DNA of 64,000 bases, taken from the NCBI GenBank assembly GCA_030710605.1, contig CP092876.1:61442115-61506114 (forward strand), read 5' to 3'. Source of the DNA: Cordylochernes scorpioides (lineage: Eukaryota > Arthropoda > Arachnida > Pseudoscorpiones > Chernetidae). Positions 1 through 10,159 of this stretch are shown in pieces (the first letter of the stretch is position 1; every line of letters begins with the position of its first letter). Position numbers and translations under genes: made by a program. The notes under the pieces were generated by a model. That model had not been told where the DNA came from. It was given only the letters and a program-made list of their open reading frames with translations, and did not search any database.

Positions 1-200
1 ACTCCATGTGCGCACGAGAGCTGCGCATTTTACACCATTTGCATAACTCGGTTAGGCGCGTCTACCCTGAAATTTGCATAATTTTCTGGCCACTATTTCT
101 TGGTGTTCCATTTTCAATGTCAAGCAGTGTACCTTTCTGTATCCAAGCGAATCATTTGAAGAAATACTGAATGATCGGCACCAAGATTATTCAATATAAT

Positions 201-460
201 TTTTTTAAATGAAAAATAGAGATTTCGGTCAGATGGAGGTTTTTATTTTCTCAAAGTTTCGACAAAAATCTTTTGTTTCCGTCAGGAGAAGAAAAGAACA
301 ATTTTTAACGCCTTGCCAAATACTTTATTTTTATTACTTCTCCTGACGAAGACAAAAGATTTTTGTCGAAACGTTGAGAAAATAAAAACCTCCAACTGGC
401 CGTGTGTCTTTTTTTCATATAAATATGAATGCAGGCCAGGCAGCCTCTATCTTTACGATA
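201..460. mobile_element. Insertion present only in A1, containing a long hairpin
   Basis: The A2 copy reads directly from 'caatataa' to 'atcaaaatacat', so about 260 bp is extra in A1. The insert carries two inverted arms (228-291 and 337-400) and ends in a tail with 'ggccaggcagcctc' (about 421-459). The same tail occurs again at 2624-2661, so this is a dispersed family. No ORF is seen. The arms resemble the hammerhead-like repeats known from Penelope-like elements, which is an inference from the core motif only. Confidence 0.6.
337..393 (+). ncRNA. Hammerhead-ribozyme-like motif, incomplete
   Basis: The strand reads CTGACGA (about 342-348), then a stem in which GACAAAA pairs with TTTTGTC, then CGAAAC. 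This is the order of the hammerhead catalytic core (CUGANGA, stem II, GAAA). A second copy lies inverted at 235-291 on the minus strand with a slightly altered core (CTGACGGAA). Hammerhead motifs are known in Penelope-like retroelements. I could not find a convincing stem I or a UH cleavage site, so activity is unproven. Confidence 0.4.
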
Positions 461-2983
461 AATTAAAATACATGTGATATATCCTATTATATATATTTAT
501 GGCGCTCTACCATCTAAAAAGCACATGTGCTCGTGGTCAGGAGATGCCTTCTTTATTTTTAATATAAATTTATATATATATATAATATAATTCATTTCAT
601 TGTCAGTTATAAAAAAGAGGCTGTGTTGAATTTTCCTCAAAACATGATATGTAAAATCTTCAATTTTTGTGGAATTATAAATGTTTTGGTAATGGAGAAT
701 TTTTAAAGCGCTTGATAAAAGGGAAAAGTTGATGCCTTTCAGATTTATTAAGTGTATTATTTTATAATTTGAATTACAAAATAATTGAAATATGATATAA
801 AACAATTAACAATGTTTTAAACGAATACACATAAAAACTAATATCTTAAATTTGACGTGAAAACATCGCTAAAAGTGTAAAATAGATAAATGTAAAAGCA
901 ACTAGGTTACCTGTTGAATGTGGTTAGTATCTCCGAAGTTATTAATGTTTTAGGTTATACAGAAATTGTAGAACCTAGTTGTTTGATTGGAACGGAGAAA
1001 TGGGTTAATTTCCACAAGTTGATGAGTATTCCTTTTGGTTATTGTTGAAATAAGCAATTTAGAAATTTGAAGAATATTTAAAAGTACAGTTTGAGCTTAT
1101 ATGACGTCCAGTTTCTCATTGCGATCAATTATTCTAAAAGAATCTATATTCGACCTGATTAAAAAAAAAATATTTGTTCTTCAAATATTTATTTTCTTGA
1201 TTTTTTATTGAATATCTTCTCTCGTTAAATTTTAATTAAATATATAAAAAAAATCGATGTGTCTCTTCAATATTAGAAACATAATAGTTGTTGATTGGTA
1301 TTGAACAAGCTGAAGATGACTTCATTTTTGTTTAAATTATTTGGCGAAGCTTTGAGGGGTTCTTCACTTCGTATGAACATTTTATAAGCATGTTTACAGA
1401 TTACGTTATACAAATCCACAAGTTTTTACCAAAATATTTGTTTTTTTTCTTACACAAGTATATTCATTAATATTTAATATTCATATATCAATAGTTATTC
1501 CTTTCTTCGTTTAAGGTAATATTTTCAAAGTTTTTTTGTCCATCATTTATAATTTAGATATTTAAATTCAACATCATTATTTCATACCTTTGGAAGCTAA
1601 CTTAGGATTCTTGGTTGTTTTCATAAAATAATAGAACGGTATTGATTACATCAGGAAAGGGAATGCTCTGTTGGCAGATTTCAAGCTGGAGATTGTGTCA
1701 GCATATCAGGTTCTTGGAATTTGAAGATAATACAAAATCTTCGGATACAACGATTAGAGCGAAAAAATGGCAATACATATTGATCCTGATAATAATCAAT
1801 AGATATTCAAATTATAGATTGTACTTAGAATTTGGGGACTTGACTACTTCCTATATATATATATATCCTGGTCGGTGTGACAGTAGAATACTTCTGAAGA
1901 CGTAAATGGGATTCTTGAAAATAATTCTGAGAGGAAAGAGTTTTTGCCAAACAATTAGCCATCTTTTGCAAGATAGACTGAAGTAATCACCAAATTAAAG
2001 TTTTAGTAAAATATATAGGCCAAAGTATATTAAAAATGAAAAATTTTATGCGAGTAGAATTTTACAAACAATGAGTAAATTTAGAAAGATAGATAAAAAG
2101 TTAAAGAAAATCGAGTTTTTGTGTCGCCAATGGTTAAATAGGTTATCAAGATTCTATTAGATAATAATAAAGAATGATCGAGTTGGAAAGCTCACGCCCT
2201 GCCTTGTCCATTTAAAATGATTTCCTAAAGCAGTTTATATAATCAACATCCCAATCTCGGCGCCCTCTAGTGTTGAAAATCGATACAAATACCTTGAATT
2301 GATTCTTCAAAACTATTTTTATAGACTTTAAACGACAATGATAAAAATATAATAGGATAGCATTGCTCATAAATGATGAACCTTCATTGTTTTGTTTTTT
2401 TGCCAGTTAATCTACGTTCTGATATTGCATAAGAAGATATTTTTAAATTGACTTCATTTATTGAGGGGAGAATACACAGCGATAAAATAAACTATAGACA
2501 TAAACTTCTTAAATAACGATTAAAGTATTAAACAATTCTGAGATCGCAGAACAAGATTGTTATAGGTAAATATAGGTAAATATATAGGTAAATATATTTC
2601 TCAAGAAATTATGTTTTTCAAGAAATATGAATGCCGGCCAGGCAGCCTCAATATTTACGATTGGCAAATATATCGTATTTGGTTTGCTAGAAGCTTATGT
2701 TCATAGATCCTATGATAAATTTTACTCTTATCCCTCAATATATACAATTTCTATAAGAAAAATTTAAAAAATTCAAAAAATCTAAAACTAGCAAAGATAA
2801 GATCAAAACCTTTAATGCCCTGTTATTTCCATTTTTCCGTCTTTAAAAATAGTTCTTAGTTATAAAAATAGCATTAGATTTTGAAGCGATTTTGACTAAT
2901 AGATTCACAATTACACCAAATATTTGTTTTAGAAATATTAATAATAGTAAAAATTTAATATATGTTCACTTTCTCTCTCTCAA
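460..2983. other. AT-rich stretch without recognisable genes
   Basis: Only short ORFs without recognisable similarity occur here. The stretch is part of unit A1 and is matched by A2 with substitutions that do not respect any reading frame. The only marked structure is the 'ggccaggcagcctc' tail at 2624-2661, shared with the insertion at 201-460. Confidence 0.7.
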
Positions 2984-3655
2984 TAATGATTAAAATATGA
3001 TTCATAAGTGGTGACTTCCCCAGAAGTTTGACAGTCTGATCTACCTAACCTTCTTACTGTACTGCGACATATGGAGGAACAATATGATGTAGTCATTCTC
3101 AAATTCAGATGACGTACCTTAGATGTAACAGAGCTCAGTGTGTATTTATTAACTGTATAGAAAACTACTGCTTCAAAAACGCTATTGTCAATTTAAATAA
3201 AACCCAGGACTCGAGACACCTACTGTTGGAATGCCCACTCTTCTTTAGCGCTAGACAACATACAGTTATAAATATTGATATATATGGATTTTTAAATACC
3301 AGAGAGAATTATCACATATTTAACCATTTTGTAAATATATTTATGATTATCTTTCTAACCTGGAAGGATCAGGTTTATAATATATCTTATTGTTTCTCTT
3401 TTTTATTATTATTAATTATTTGTATTTAAATGTTATTCTACTGTCCTAAAAGCTTATGTCTATAGTTTTCTCAAATACCATTTCCAAGATTCCACCACTC
3501 AGTGTAGCATATAAAAGCAGAATGATCCAATACAGTATTAGAGCTCTATAGAAGCGGTTTGGTAGATTAAATTGGCGAAACCGCTAAGGGTTCACCACTG
3601 ATGAGCCAAGCCCTCCCAATATTTTTAATTGCTGTAAGGACAGTAGAAATTTGAT
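2984..3655. mobile_element. Long-TIR element (family M), large member with internal cargo, A1 copy
   Basis: The left arm (about 2984-3055, with 'cataagtggtgacttcccc') and the right arm (about 3518-3655, with 'ttcaccactgatgagccaag') are inverted copies of the arms seen at 4237-4453, 43111-43309 and 46206-46716. The right end reads 'gctgtaaggacagtagaaa'. The interior holds a retroelement ORF fragment (3109-3429). No transposase is present, so the element is non-autonomous. Superfamily is unassigned. Confidence 0.6.
3109..3429 (+). pseudogene. Fragment resembling the C-terminal zinc motif of a non-LTR retrotransposon
   Basis: The translation contains CNRAQC and, further on, DSRHLLLECPLFFSAR, which resembles the cysteine/histidine motif at the end of ORF2 in many non-LTR retroelements. 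The piece lies between the arms of the TIR element at 2984-3655. In the A2 copy (about 49367-49690) the frame contains a stop and the motif cysteine is serine (LLLESPLF). It is a relic only; the assignment is moderate because nothing upstream (reverse transcriptase) is present. Confidence 0.4.
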
Positions 3656-4236
3656 TCATTAGGGTAAATAAACATTCGCGTCTTGGCGTCTTTATTCCTT
3701 GTAGGTTTATAACTGTTTCTATTTAGAAATGTAAATCGACGCAATTATCCCTTACCGGAAAATCGTGTTTTGTGTGTTGAAATAAAATAAAATGATAGTA
3801 AAATGTATAGAAGCCACTTAATTAAAATAATGAAATGTTTTTGCTATAAAAATTCAAGCGACAAGTCTAGAGGTATGGTGTTCCACCGGGGCAGAAGACA
3901 CCTAGTGTAGTAAGGCTGGGTGGGGGGAGGTTTTATATCTCTTTATCTTTAGAATATGCAAATTTATTTAAATTTAATCTGCATAATGTTCGTGGCAAGC
4001 ATTGTATCTTCTCACATTTTAATGATCATTACGTGAGAGTTGAAATTGCATCAGCTGTTATGATAAATTATCTCAGGAAATATTTTTTTTCTTTACTTTC
4101 CACATTTTTAATATTTTGAATGATTATTCAGAATTCATATGCGTGGGTATTTATATTAAAATAGTTCTATGTAAATATATTTCACGATGATAATTGATAT
4201 ATTAGAATACCTCGAATGGTTATTTTAAACAAGACT

Positions 4237-4453
4237 ATTGCAATGATAAAATAATATAAGGACCTGGTTCATCAGTGGTAAACCCTCCCAATGGTTTCTT
4301 AATACCGCGATAATTCTCTACTACGATACCGCTTTATTATTGTATTTTGTTGCTTTGACTTTATACTTATATTAAATATCAATTGTTGGAAAACCGCTGG
4401 GAAAGTTCACCATTGATGAGCAAGGCCCTCCTAATATTTTTAGCATTGTCCTA
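4237..4453. mobile_element. Long-TIR MITE, family M
   Basis: The left arm (4237-4300, with 'cagtggtaaaccctcccaat') and right arm (4389-4453, with 'gttcaccattgatgagcaag') are diverged inverted repeats. The unrelated AT-rich middle has no ORF. The arms match those at 43111-43309 and 46206-46716. Confidence 0.65.
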
Positions 4454-4505
4454 AACTCCACACTCTGCTTTCAAATTCACAACCTGTAAATCATTAGAGA
4501 GTTCC

Positions 4506-4701
4506 TAAACCATTTCAATTCTTATACAAATTATGAACAAAATGCATTAGCAGGCCAGCTTTTCTAGGGAATGTGAACAATTCATGACGTAGGTGATTAT
4601 TTAAAAATAAAACAATATTTATACGATCGTAGTAGAAACATTGTTTCATTTTAAAAGAAATGCACCTTGTTCATAATTTGTATAAGAATTGAAATGATTT
4701 A
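4506..4701. mobile_element. Small inverted-repeat element (MITE-like), 43-bp arms
   Basis: Arms 4506-4548 and 4659-4701 are inverted copies with about three mismatches (left arm contains 'aattcttatacaaattatga'). The interior of about 110 bp has no ORF. No clear target-site duplication was found, and this family was not seen elsewhere in the window. Confidence 0.65.
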
Positions 4702-5261
4702 AAATGCTTTCTATGATTTCCACACGATGTGAGTTTGAATGCCGAGTGTTTCAGAATAAAGTCAATACAGCAGTAGGTATAGTCCGAAATAGATCCGTAG
4801 CCATGGACCGCCAGGGTGATACATCGCAATGCCGAGCTAATTCAATCAGAATCATCCTTAATTCTGGAATGTTTCAGAATATTATCGTCTAAGCGAACAT
4901 TGTTCCAGAACAATTCTGATCAAAACTCGTCACCTTAAAACATTTAACGTCATCCTATATGTTTCTTTGAATCTTGGCGTGAATAGAAAAGTTATATTTG
5001 TGAATTGGTTTCCTGAGAAAAAATATATTTGAAATTATCCTATAGTGTGGATTCGTTTCTTTCTTATATTACCCACATATCTTTTATATACAATCCATAT
5101 AGAATCTCGATCTATATTATCCATATATTCTTTATATATAGTACCTATGAAATCTCCATATATTCCTCATTTAATCTTTATATAATTAGAATTATAATCC
5201 TCTGTATCAAGATTAGATCAATCAAATATAAATTTCCAATGATAAGTTTCTGTATTACACT

Positions 5262-5377
5262 TTTAACTAGTTTGCAAGCTTTCGGGTTTTAAACAGCCCT
5301 TCTTCTACAGGTAGAACATTTTAGAAAAGACATGTAGAACAGTCGTTTAAAACCCGAAAGCTTGTAAACTCGTTAAA
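5262..5377. repeat. Hairpin, 26-33 bp arms and a 50-nt loop
   Basis: Arms 5269-5294 and 5345-5370 are complementary with one mismatch, with weaker pairing outside. On the minus strand the left arm reads CTGTAGAAGAAGGGCTG then AAACCCGAAAGCTTG, that is a GA-rich box, a short stem and CGAAAG. This layout is similar to the 337-393 hammerhead-like repeat and to repeats known near Penelope-like elements. It lies just upstream of the non-LTR fragment starting near 5400. Confidence 0.55.
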
Positions 5378-5399
5378 GAAGACTTAAAAACTCTTATTA

Positions 5400-6440
5400 A
5401 ACAAATGGCTTCAGATTTAAAAGACTTAGGTGAAAGACTAAATTCCAGATACAAAGTATTGAACAAAATTAGGTGGATTGGGACCAGAGACTCGGTGCCG
5501 TTGAGACGTCCCTAAAAAAGGAATGGAAGCGGTTACCGCGAACGATGCTAGGGCACTGAGATTTGAGGAACATGTCGAATCAATGAAGAAAAAGCTCTGG
5601 GAAAACAACCTCGTAATATACGGATTAAATGTAACTGAAAATGACAACACTGATGAGACTCTGACAAGAGTCACTAAAATAATAAAAGAAAAATTGCTAA
5701 TTACGGAGGAATTGCAGATAACACGCTACCACCGTCTTTCAAGAAGACCGAGTGCCCCTGTCATAGTTGAAATACCGAAGCAAACGATTAGAACAAAAAT
5801 TACAGGAACTCAGGCAGACTCAGGAATAATAGGGTTTTCATAAGCAAGGACTATAGCCCTAAAATCCGAGATCAAAGACGCAACTTGAATGCCAAAATGA
5901 AAGAACTGTCAGAGAGGGGTACTAAAGCAAGACTGAGAGATAATAGGCTGCTTGTAAACGGTGTCAGTATATGTAGATCTTTATCTAAAAATGTTTCCAA
6001 ACAGTTTCCTGCCAAGAATGCGACAATTAGATTACTACACTGGAATATTAACGGATACCACAGAATCATATCGTTATTTTCACTCATAGAATATTTAAAA
6101 AATCCGAAGTGTCTGCAATTACTGAAACATGGCTTATAGAAGAAACCAATATTTTGACAGAGGATTACCACATTATACAACTCCCAGCAATCAAGACAGA
6201 AATAAAGGGAAGAGCTTCCGGAGGAATTATAGTAGGGCTTAGGAAAAATTTACAATTAATAAAACTGAGGAATGGTTCCTGTTGGATAACAATAATTATA
6301 AACAAATTAATCGATGGATCTGATGTGAATACATGTCTGCTTTTTATATACCTACCCCCCAATGCATCACATGAACAAAGATTGAATACCAAATAAAAGA
6401 GTGCAATGAAGTCGTGATTGCTGGTGACATAAATATAATA
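5400..6440 (+). pseudogene. Non-LTR retrotransposon fragment: ORF1-like region and start of AP endonuclease
   Basis: Three frames must be read in turn. 5523-5843 encodes an ORF1-like segment (KKLWENNLVIYGL, then ITRYHRLSRR), about 5841-5990 continues it, and 6020-6440 encodes the start of an endonuclease/exonuclease/phosphatase domain. The endonuclease shows LLHWNINGY (the N-terminal Asn motif), ITETWL (catalytic Glu region), then ASGGIIVGLRKN and AGDINI near 6425. The element is abruptly replaced at about 6440 by the minus-strand B1 relic, so the rest of the endonuclease and all of the reverse transcriptase are missing. Frameshifts and truncation show it is dead. The clade is not assigned. 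Confidence 0.7.
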
Positions 6441-6444
6441 ATAA

Positions 6445-8300
6445 GGGAAGGGAGGGGGCTCGTGTAGAACCTCGGCGTTAATCAATCCATACTTTTTCAA
6501 GTACAGCTCGGTTTCAGCCGCGATTTCCAAGTCGAGGAAGTACTCGAGAGAAGAAATTGAGAGCAGCATTGCTTGTTGTACCGAATTCCCTACAGACCTT
6601 CACAAGGAAGGGCCTCTGGGCCTTCAATAGAACGTTCAAAGAGCGTTTAACAAGATTGGGAAACCATACCACCGATGCGTACTCAATGGCAGGAACAACC
6701 ACTCTCAAATACAGAGTTCTCAGAGAACGGTCACCAAAACCAAATTTAGAGTTGGCAGCTGTGGTCAAAGGCGGCATCATGCCGCGGACCTTGGCGCAGA
6801 CTTCAACTTCATGCTGGTGGAAGGTAAGACGTCGGTCAAACCTTACCCCCAGTACTTTGATTGAGTCGCACCATTGGATTGGCAGTCCGTTGATGAACAG
6901 ATCCTGGCAGAGTTCGAGATGTTTCATACGAGGTTTTAGGAGGGCCATACCCTGACAATTTCCAACGCTAAGTTCCAGTTTGTGTAATCTGCACCACGTG
7001 GCGATCTTGTTTATGGTTTGTTGGGCCGCGGGACGCTGACTAGGTCTGCGTCCCGAGACCACCACGACAAGATCATACACGTAGGCTTGCGGGAAAACAT
7101 TACTCCTGTAACTCAGCCTGAAGATCTAATCAAAGACGACATTCCAGAGAAAGGGCCGAGAACCGAGCCCTGTGGATATCCTTTGTCAAATCGCCTCGAC
7201 AGTGTGCAACCATTCATGGACATTCTGACAACACGATTGCATAAAAACGAATTTATGAGATGATAAATATTAATAGGAAGATTGCCTATGCGCAACGCTC
7301 TCAAGATTCTGGAGTGGAGCACGTTGTCAAAAGCGCCTTTGACATCAAAAGAAAGGAGAAGACAAGATTTACTATTTTGGATCGAACGGGTGATAGTGAA
7401 TATAAGGTTTAAGAGTGCGGCTGTAGTGGATCTACAAGCCTAAAACCAAATTGAATCAGAGGCGCTTTACACATCCTATCGGCCATCCACGACAGCCTGG
7501 CGAGCACAAGACGCTCAAGAATCTTGCCCAAGCCAGGTAGCATCGTGATTGGACGATGTGATGCGAGAAAGTCCTCCCCACTTCGCTTTGGAATTAGAAT
7601 GACGTCCCCAGCTTCCATGGAAGTGGAAAGTGACCATTGGTTAAGCACTTGTTGAAAATATTCAGAAAAAAAGTCCGGAAATGGTTTACCAGTTTCACGA
7701 TAATAGCGGATGGCATGTCATCACTACCAGGAGTGAAGATAAGAGAATCTTATCTGCTGCCAACAACAACTCGGGTTCAGTAAACAGAGGCTCAGAAGCA
7801 GAAGTCGGTGGTTTGATGCGGTTCAGAATTTTGTGTGCTGGCATGGTATCGGGCGGGATGCGCCCGAAATAGTGTACTAAAACGTGATTTAGTGTGTCAC
7901 GCGGACATTCAGTGAAGCCGCTATCAACTGGGAGAGCTGAGAGAGGTTTGCGCTTTAAGTTTTCCTTGATGAAACTGTAGATTCCACCCCAAGAGCTGAT
8001 TTCTCAACGCGAGCAGGCCGCTCTACATGCTTCTTTCTTAGCCAGCCTCCTCGCGCGGCGATATCTTGCCTTCAGTTTCTTATAGAAGACTTCCAGCACA
8101 CCTTTAACGGCTCCGCGTGCCTTCTTGAAGACCCGCTGCGCCTTTTGTGTGGCCCTTTTGGGTGGATTCAAGTCAGGTGTCCACCAAGAGCTAGATTTAA
8201 AGTATTTATTGCTTCTGGGACGGGAAGAAATAATGCTTAAGCATGTTTGAAAAACCTCCTCGCCAACTAAATTTCTTACATCGTCGAGGGAGGACACCAC
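6445..8300 (-). pseudogene. R1/I-like non-LTR retrotransposon reverse transcriptase, decayed (B1 copy)
   Basis: Read on the minus strand in several frames. About 8250-8005 is the linker between endonuclease and RT (SSWWTPDLNPP, then a basic helix). 7648-7409 is the RT fingers (GDVILIPKRSGEDF, RPITMLPGLGKILERL). 7322-7113 contains GYPQGSVLGPF. 7080-6514 covers the catalytic strand and thumb (HKLELSVGNCQGM, VVPAIEYASVVWF). The catalytic box reads YVYD here but YVDD in B2, so a metal-binding Asp has become Tyr. Stops and frameshifts break it repeatedly. It is cut at about 6445, before the RNase H that B2 retains. It is a relic and not functional. Confidence 0.85.
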
Positions 8301-8621
8301 GTTAGACACATAGCCGATGTTCCAAGAAAAACATCTTCCCGAAACGGCGTAAGTCTGACACTCCGGCACGATGGTAGGCAGGTGAGAGCACAGACGACCG
8401 TGAAGGATGCCGCTGACAATTATGTAGTCCGTTGTTGGTAATACTTTAGGCCGGTATGCGTTCAGGACCAAACCACCGCGCGCCTTGGGGACGAGACAGA
8501 TGAGGCTTCTCCTTGATGAATGTGACAGAGCCCCACGGAGCCAGAATTCCTCAAGAACACGATGAACAGCAATCAAATATTCATACACTTGCATTGTCAA
8601 TTGAATTGAGCGAGTTTTCAA
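8300..8621 (-). pseudogene. Second reverse-transcriptase fragment (L1/Tx1-like) fused upstream of the R1/I-like linker
   Basis: The N-terminal part of the minus-strand ORF 8621-8004 reads FWLRGALSHSSRRSLICLVP, then AYRPKVLPTTDYIIVSGIL and LPTIVPECQTYAVSGR. This is the fingers/palm region of an L1- or Tx1-type RT, not the same part of the R1/I element. It is followed without a stop by the R1/I-type linker (DDVRNLVGEEVF onward). B2 carries the same junction, broken by frameshifts, so the chimaera predates the B duplication. The clade name rests on motif recall only. Confidence 0.55.
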
Positions 8622-9266
8622 AATTTAATATTTCTATGTGGTCTGGAAGAGAGAGAGAGCATTAAAATTATGTTTAGGAATTTGAAAGAAGCATTTTGAG
8701 CATTTATCCATTCCCGACCACCCTGAAAACATTCTAAAAAGTTAATTTAATGCTGAAATAAATGTATTTGTTTCTTCCAAAGTGTATTTGTTTATATTCC
8801 AATATGGGAAGTGTGAGTCTATTGTAGTATTTTTAAATGTAGAAATTTCTTTCAAGAGAGAGAGACACTCTTTCTATGTTTTGGGGGATTTCTATTATTT
8901 AACTGATGTTTAATATTTGGATGAAGAGAGATAATGCCATATTGTAGAGATAATGCCATATTTATCATTTTATTATCAGAATATAATTTTTGATGTTTTT
9001 ATTCGCAACTCTGTAAATTTCCCTCATTGCTTATCTTTTTTATTAATCATAATTTGCATTTGACCTAAATAAATTGCTGTGTCTTGCTGAAGTGTGTCTT
9101 TCCTAAATTTCCACGTGGCAATATATTAGGAAAGCGGATTTTAGCGGCTTAGTTTGTTAAGAAAGTTATATTAGATCAAATAAAAGAGTTTTAAACAATT
9201 ATATCTAACCAACTCTCTCTCAATTGTTACCATAATTGATTTGTGCGAGATTGCGAAGTGATCGAA

Positions 9267-9593
9267 ATGGAGGTAATCCAAGTGTTGAGTATTCTCTGCC
9301 AGTTTAGCGTGTTCCTAGTGACCGAGGTTGTACCTCTTGTGTGGAGTTGGATTAGGCTTATTGTCCTAAATGTTGTCTTTGTGACCTATGTTGTGTTGTA
9401 CCTTTGTTATAACATATTGGCCTTTGCACATATGTGCTTTGTAAATTTGTTGTGGCTTGTTGGCCCCGTGCTAACCTATGTAGACAGTGCTATTGTGGCC
9501 TTTGTTCTTTGGCTTGTTCCAAAGTGGTTGTTCTACATGTTAGTAAATTGTAGTTTTATGCTTTGTCTCTACGTTTTTGTTAGAGTCTTTTAG
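9267..9593 (+). CDS. Hydrophobic multi-pass membrane-protein candidate, B1 copy
   Basis: The ATG at 9267 gives 108 residues; a longer reading starts at a GTG at 9243. The product is almost wholly hydrophobic, with about four candidate membrane segments (roughly residues 6-30, 32-60, 62-92 and 92-108), a few basic residues and a Val-Arg-Val-Phe end. No signal peptide cleavage site, zinc motif or family is recognised. The paralogue at 27633-27959 differs by about two residues. The block 9230-9715 is clearly better conserved between B1 and B2 than its flanks, which suggests constraint or recent conversion. It could be an exon of a longer gene (the 3' flank is also conserved), a small retrogene, or chance. 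No promoter or splice sites were identified with confidence. Confidence 0.4.
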   Translation: MEVIQVLSILCQFSVFLVTEVVPLVWSWIRLIVLNVVFVTYVVLYLCYNILAFAHMCFVNLLWLVGPVLTYVDSAIVAFVLWLVPKWLFYMLVNCSFMLCLYVFVRVF

Positions 9594-10140
9594 GGTGTTT
9601 TATTTATTTTTCCATTTTTAAGGATAGGGAAAGAAAATTCAATTTTTGAATTACCCCCATTCCGATTCAACAGGCCTGCGCCTCTTGGCCATTTAGGTAA
9701 TTGATCATCTCTGCAAATTCTCAAAATGAAACTTTGATGATAATTAATCCTTGGAAATAATTTTATCTTTTATAATTGATTTGTGATAACCAGAAAAGAA
9801 ACTTGGTTTTTTATAATCATCGAACAAGAAATATCAATTATTTCTAAATTCACGAAAGAATCAAATTGCAATAAAACAATTCCTGAACAATAGGAATTAT
9901 AAACACCTCGTGTTTATAAAATAGATTTATTCATATGATAATCCAGAAATAGATTTGATCATAAATATCGAATTTTTCGCTACATGATAGATGATTTTTA
10001 ATTTCATATAGTTGATTTTTTTTTTTTTTTTAATATGTATTTTAGATATTTAAAAGAAATTTCAATATATATAACTATCATATCTCTATTTTTTATAATA
10101 TAGATGAAATGTTATTTTTAAAAGATAATTTACGCTAACT
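9594..10140. other. Non-coding spacer, conserved near the ORF then AT-rich
   Basis: 9594-9714 is nearly identical to 27960-28080 and contains a short GC-rich block ('aacaggcctgcgcctcttgg'). From 9715 the two copies diverge and the sequence becomes AT-rich. No ORF or known RNA is seen. Confidence 0.5.
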
Positions 10141-10159
10141 CTTGGCTACAGGGCCTTCC

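Larger units (their letters stand above)
131..3655. repeat. Diverged duplicated unit A1 (partner A2 at 46778-49897)
   Basis: The unit aligns collinearly with 46778-49897 with scattered substitutions and small indels. Both begin near 'tacctttct(g/a)tatccaagcg', and both end in the right arm of the same long-TIR element. Each copy has private insertions: A1 has a hairpin block at 201-460 and a GGCCAGGCAGCCTC tail near 2624-2661, and A2 has a palindrome at 48845-48887. Apart from the 3109-3429 fragment I see no gene; it is AT-rich with no ORF that looks conserved. Confidence 0.85.

Noticed and set aside
9243..9266. Extended GTG start of the hydrophobic ORF
   Set aside because: GTG starts are not expected in a eukaryotic nuclear gene; the ATG at 9267 (27633 in B2) was preferred.
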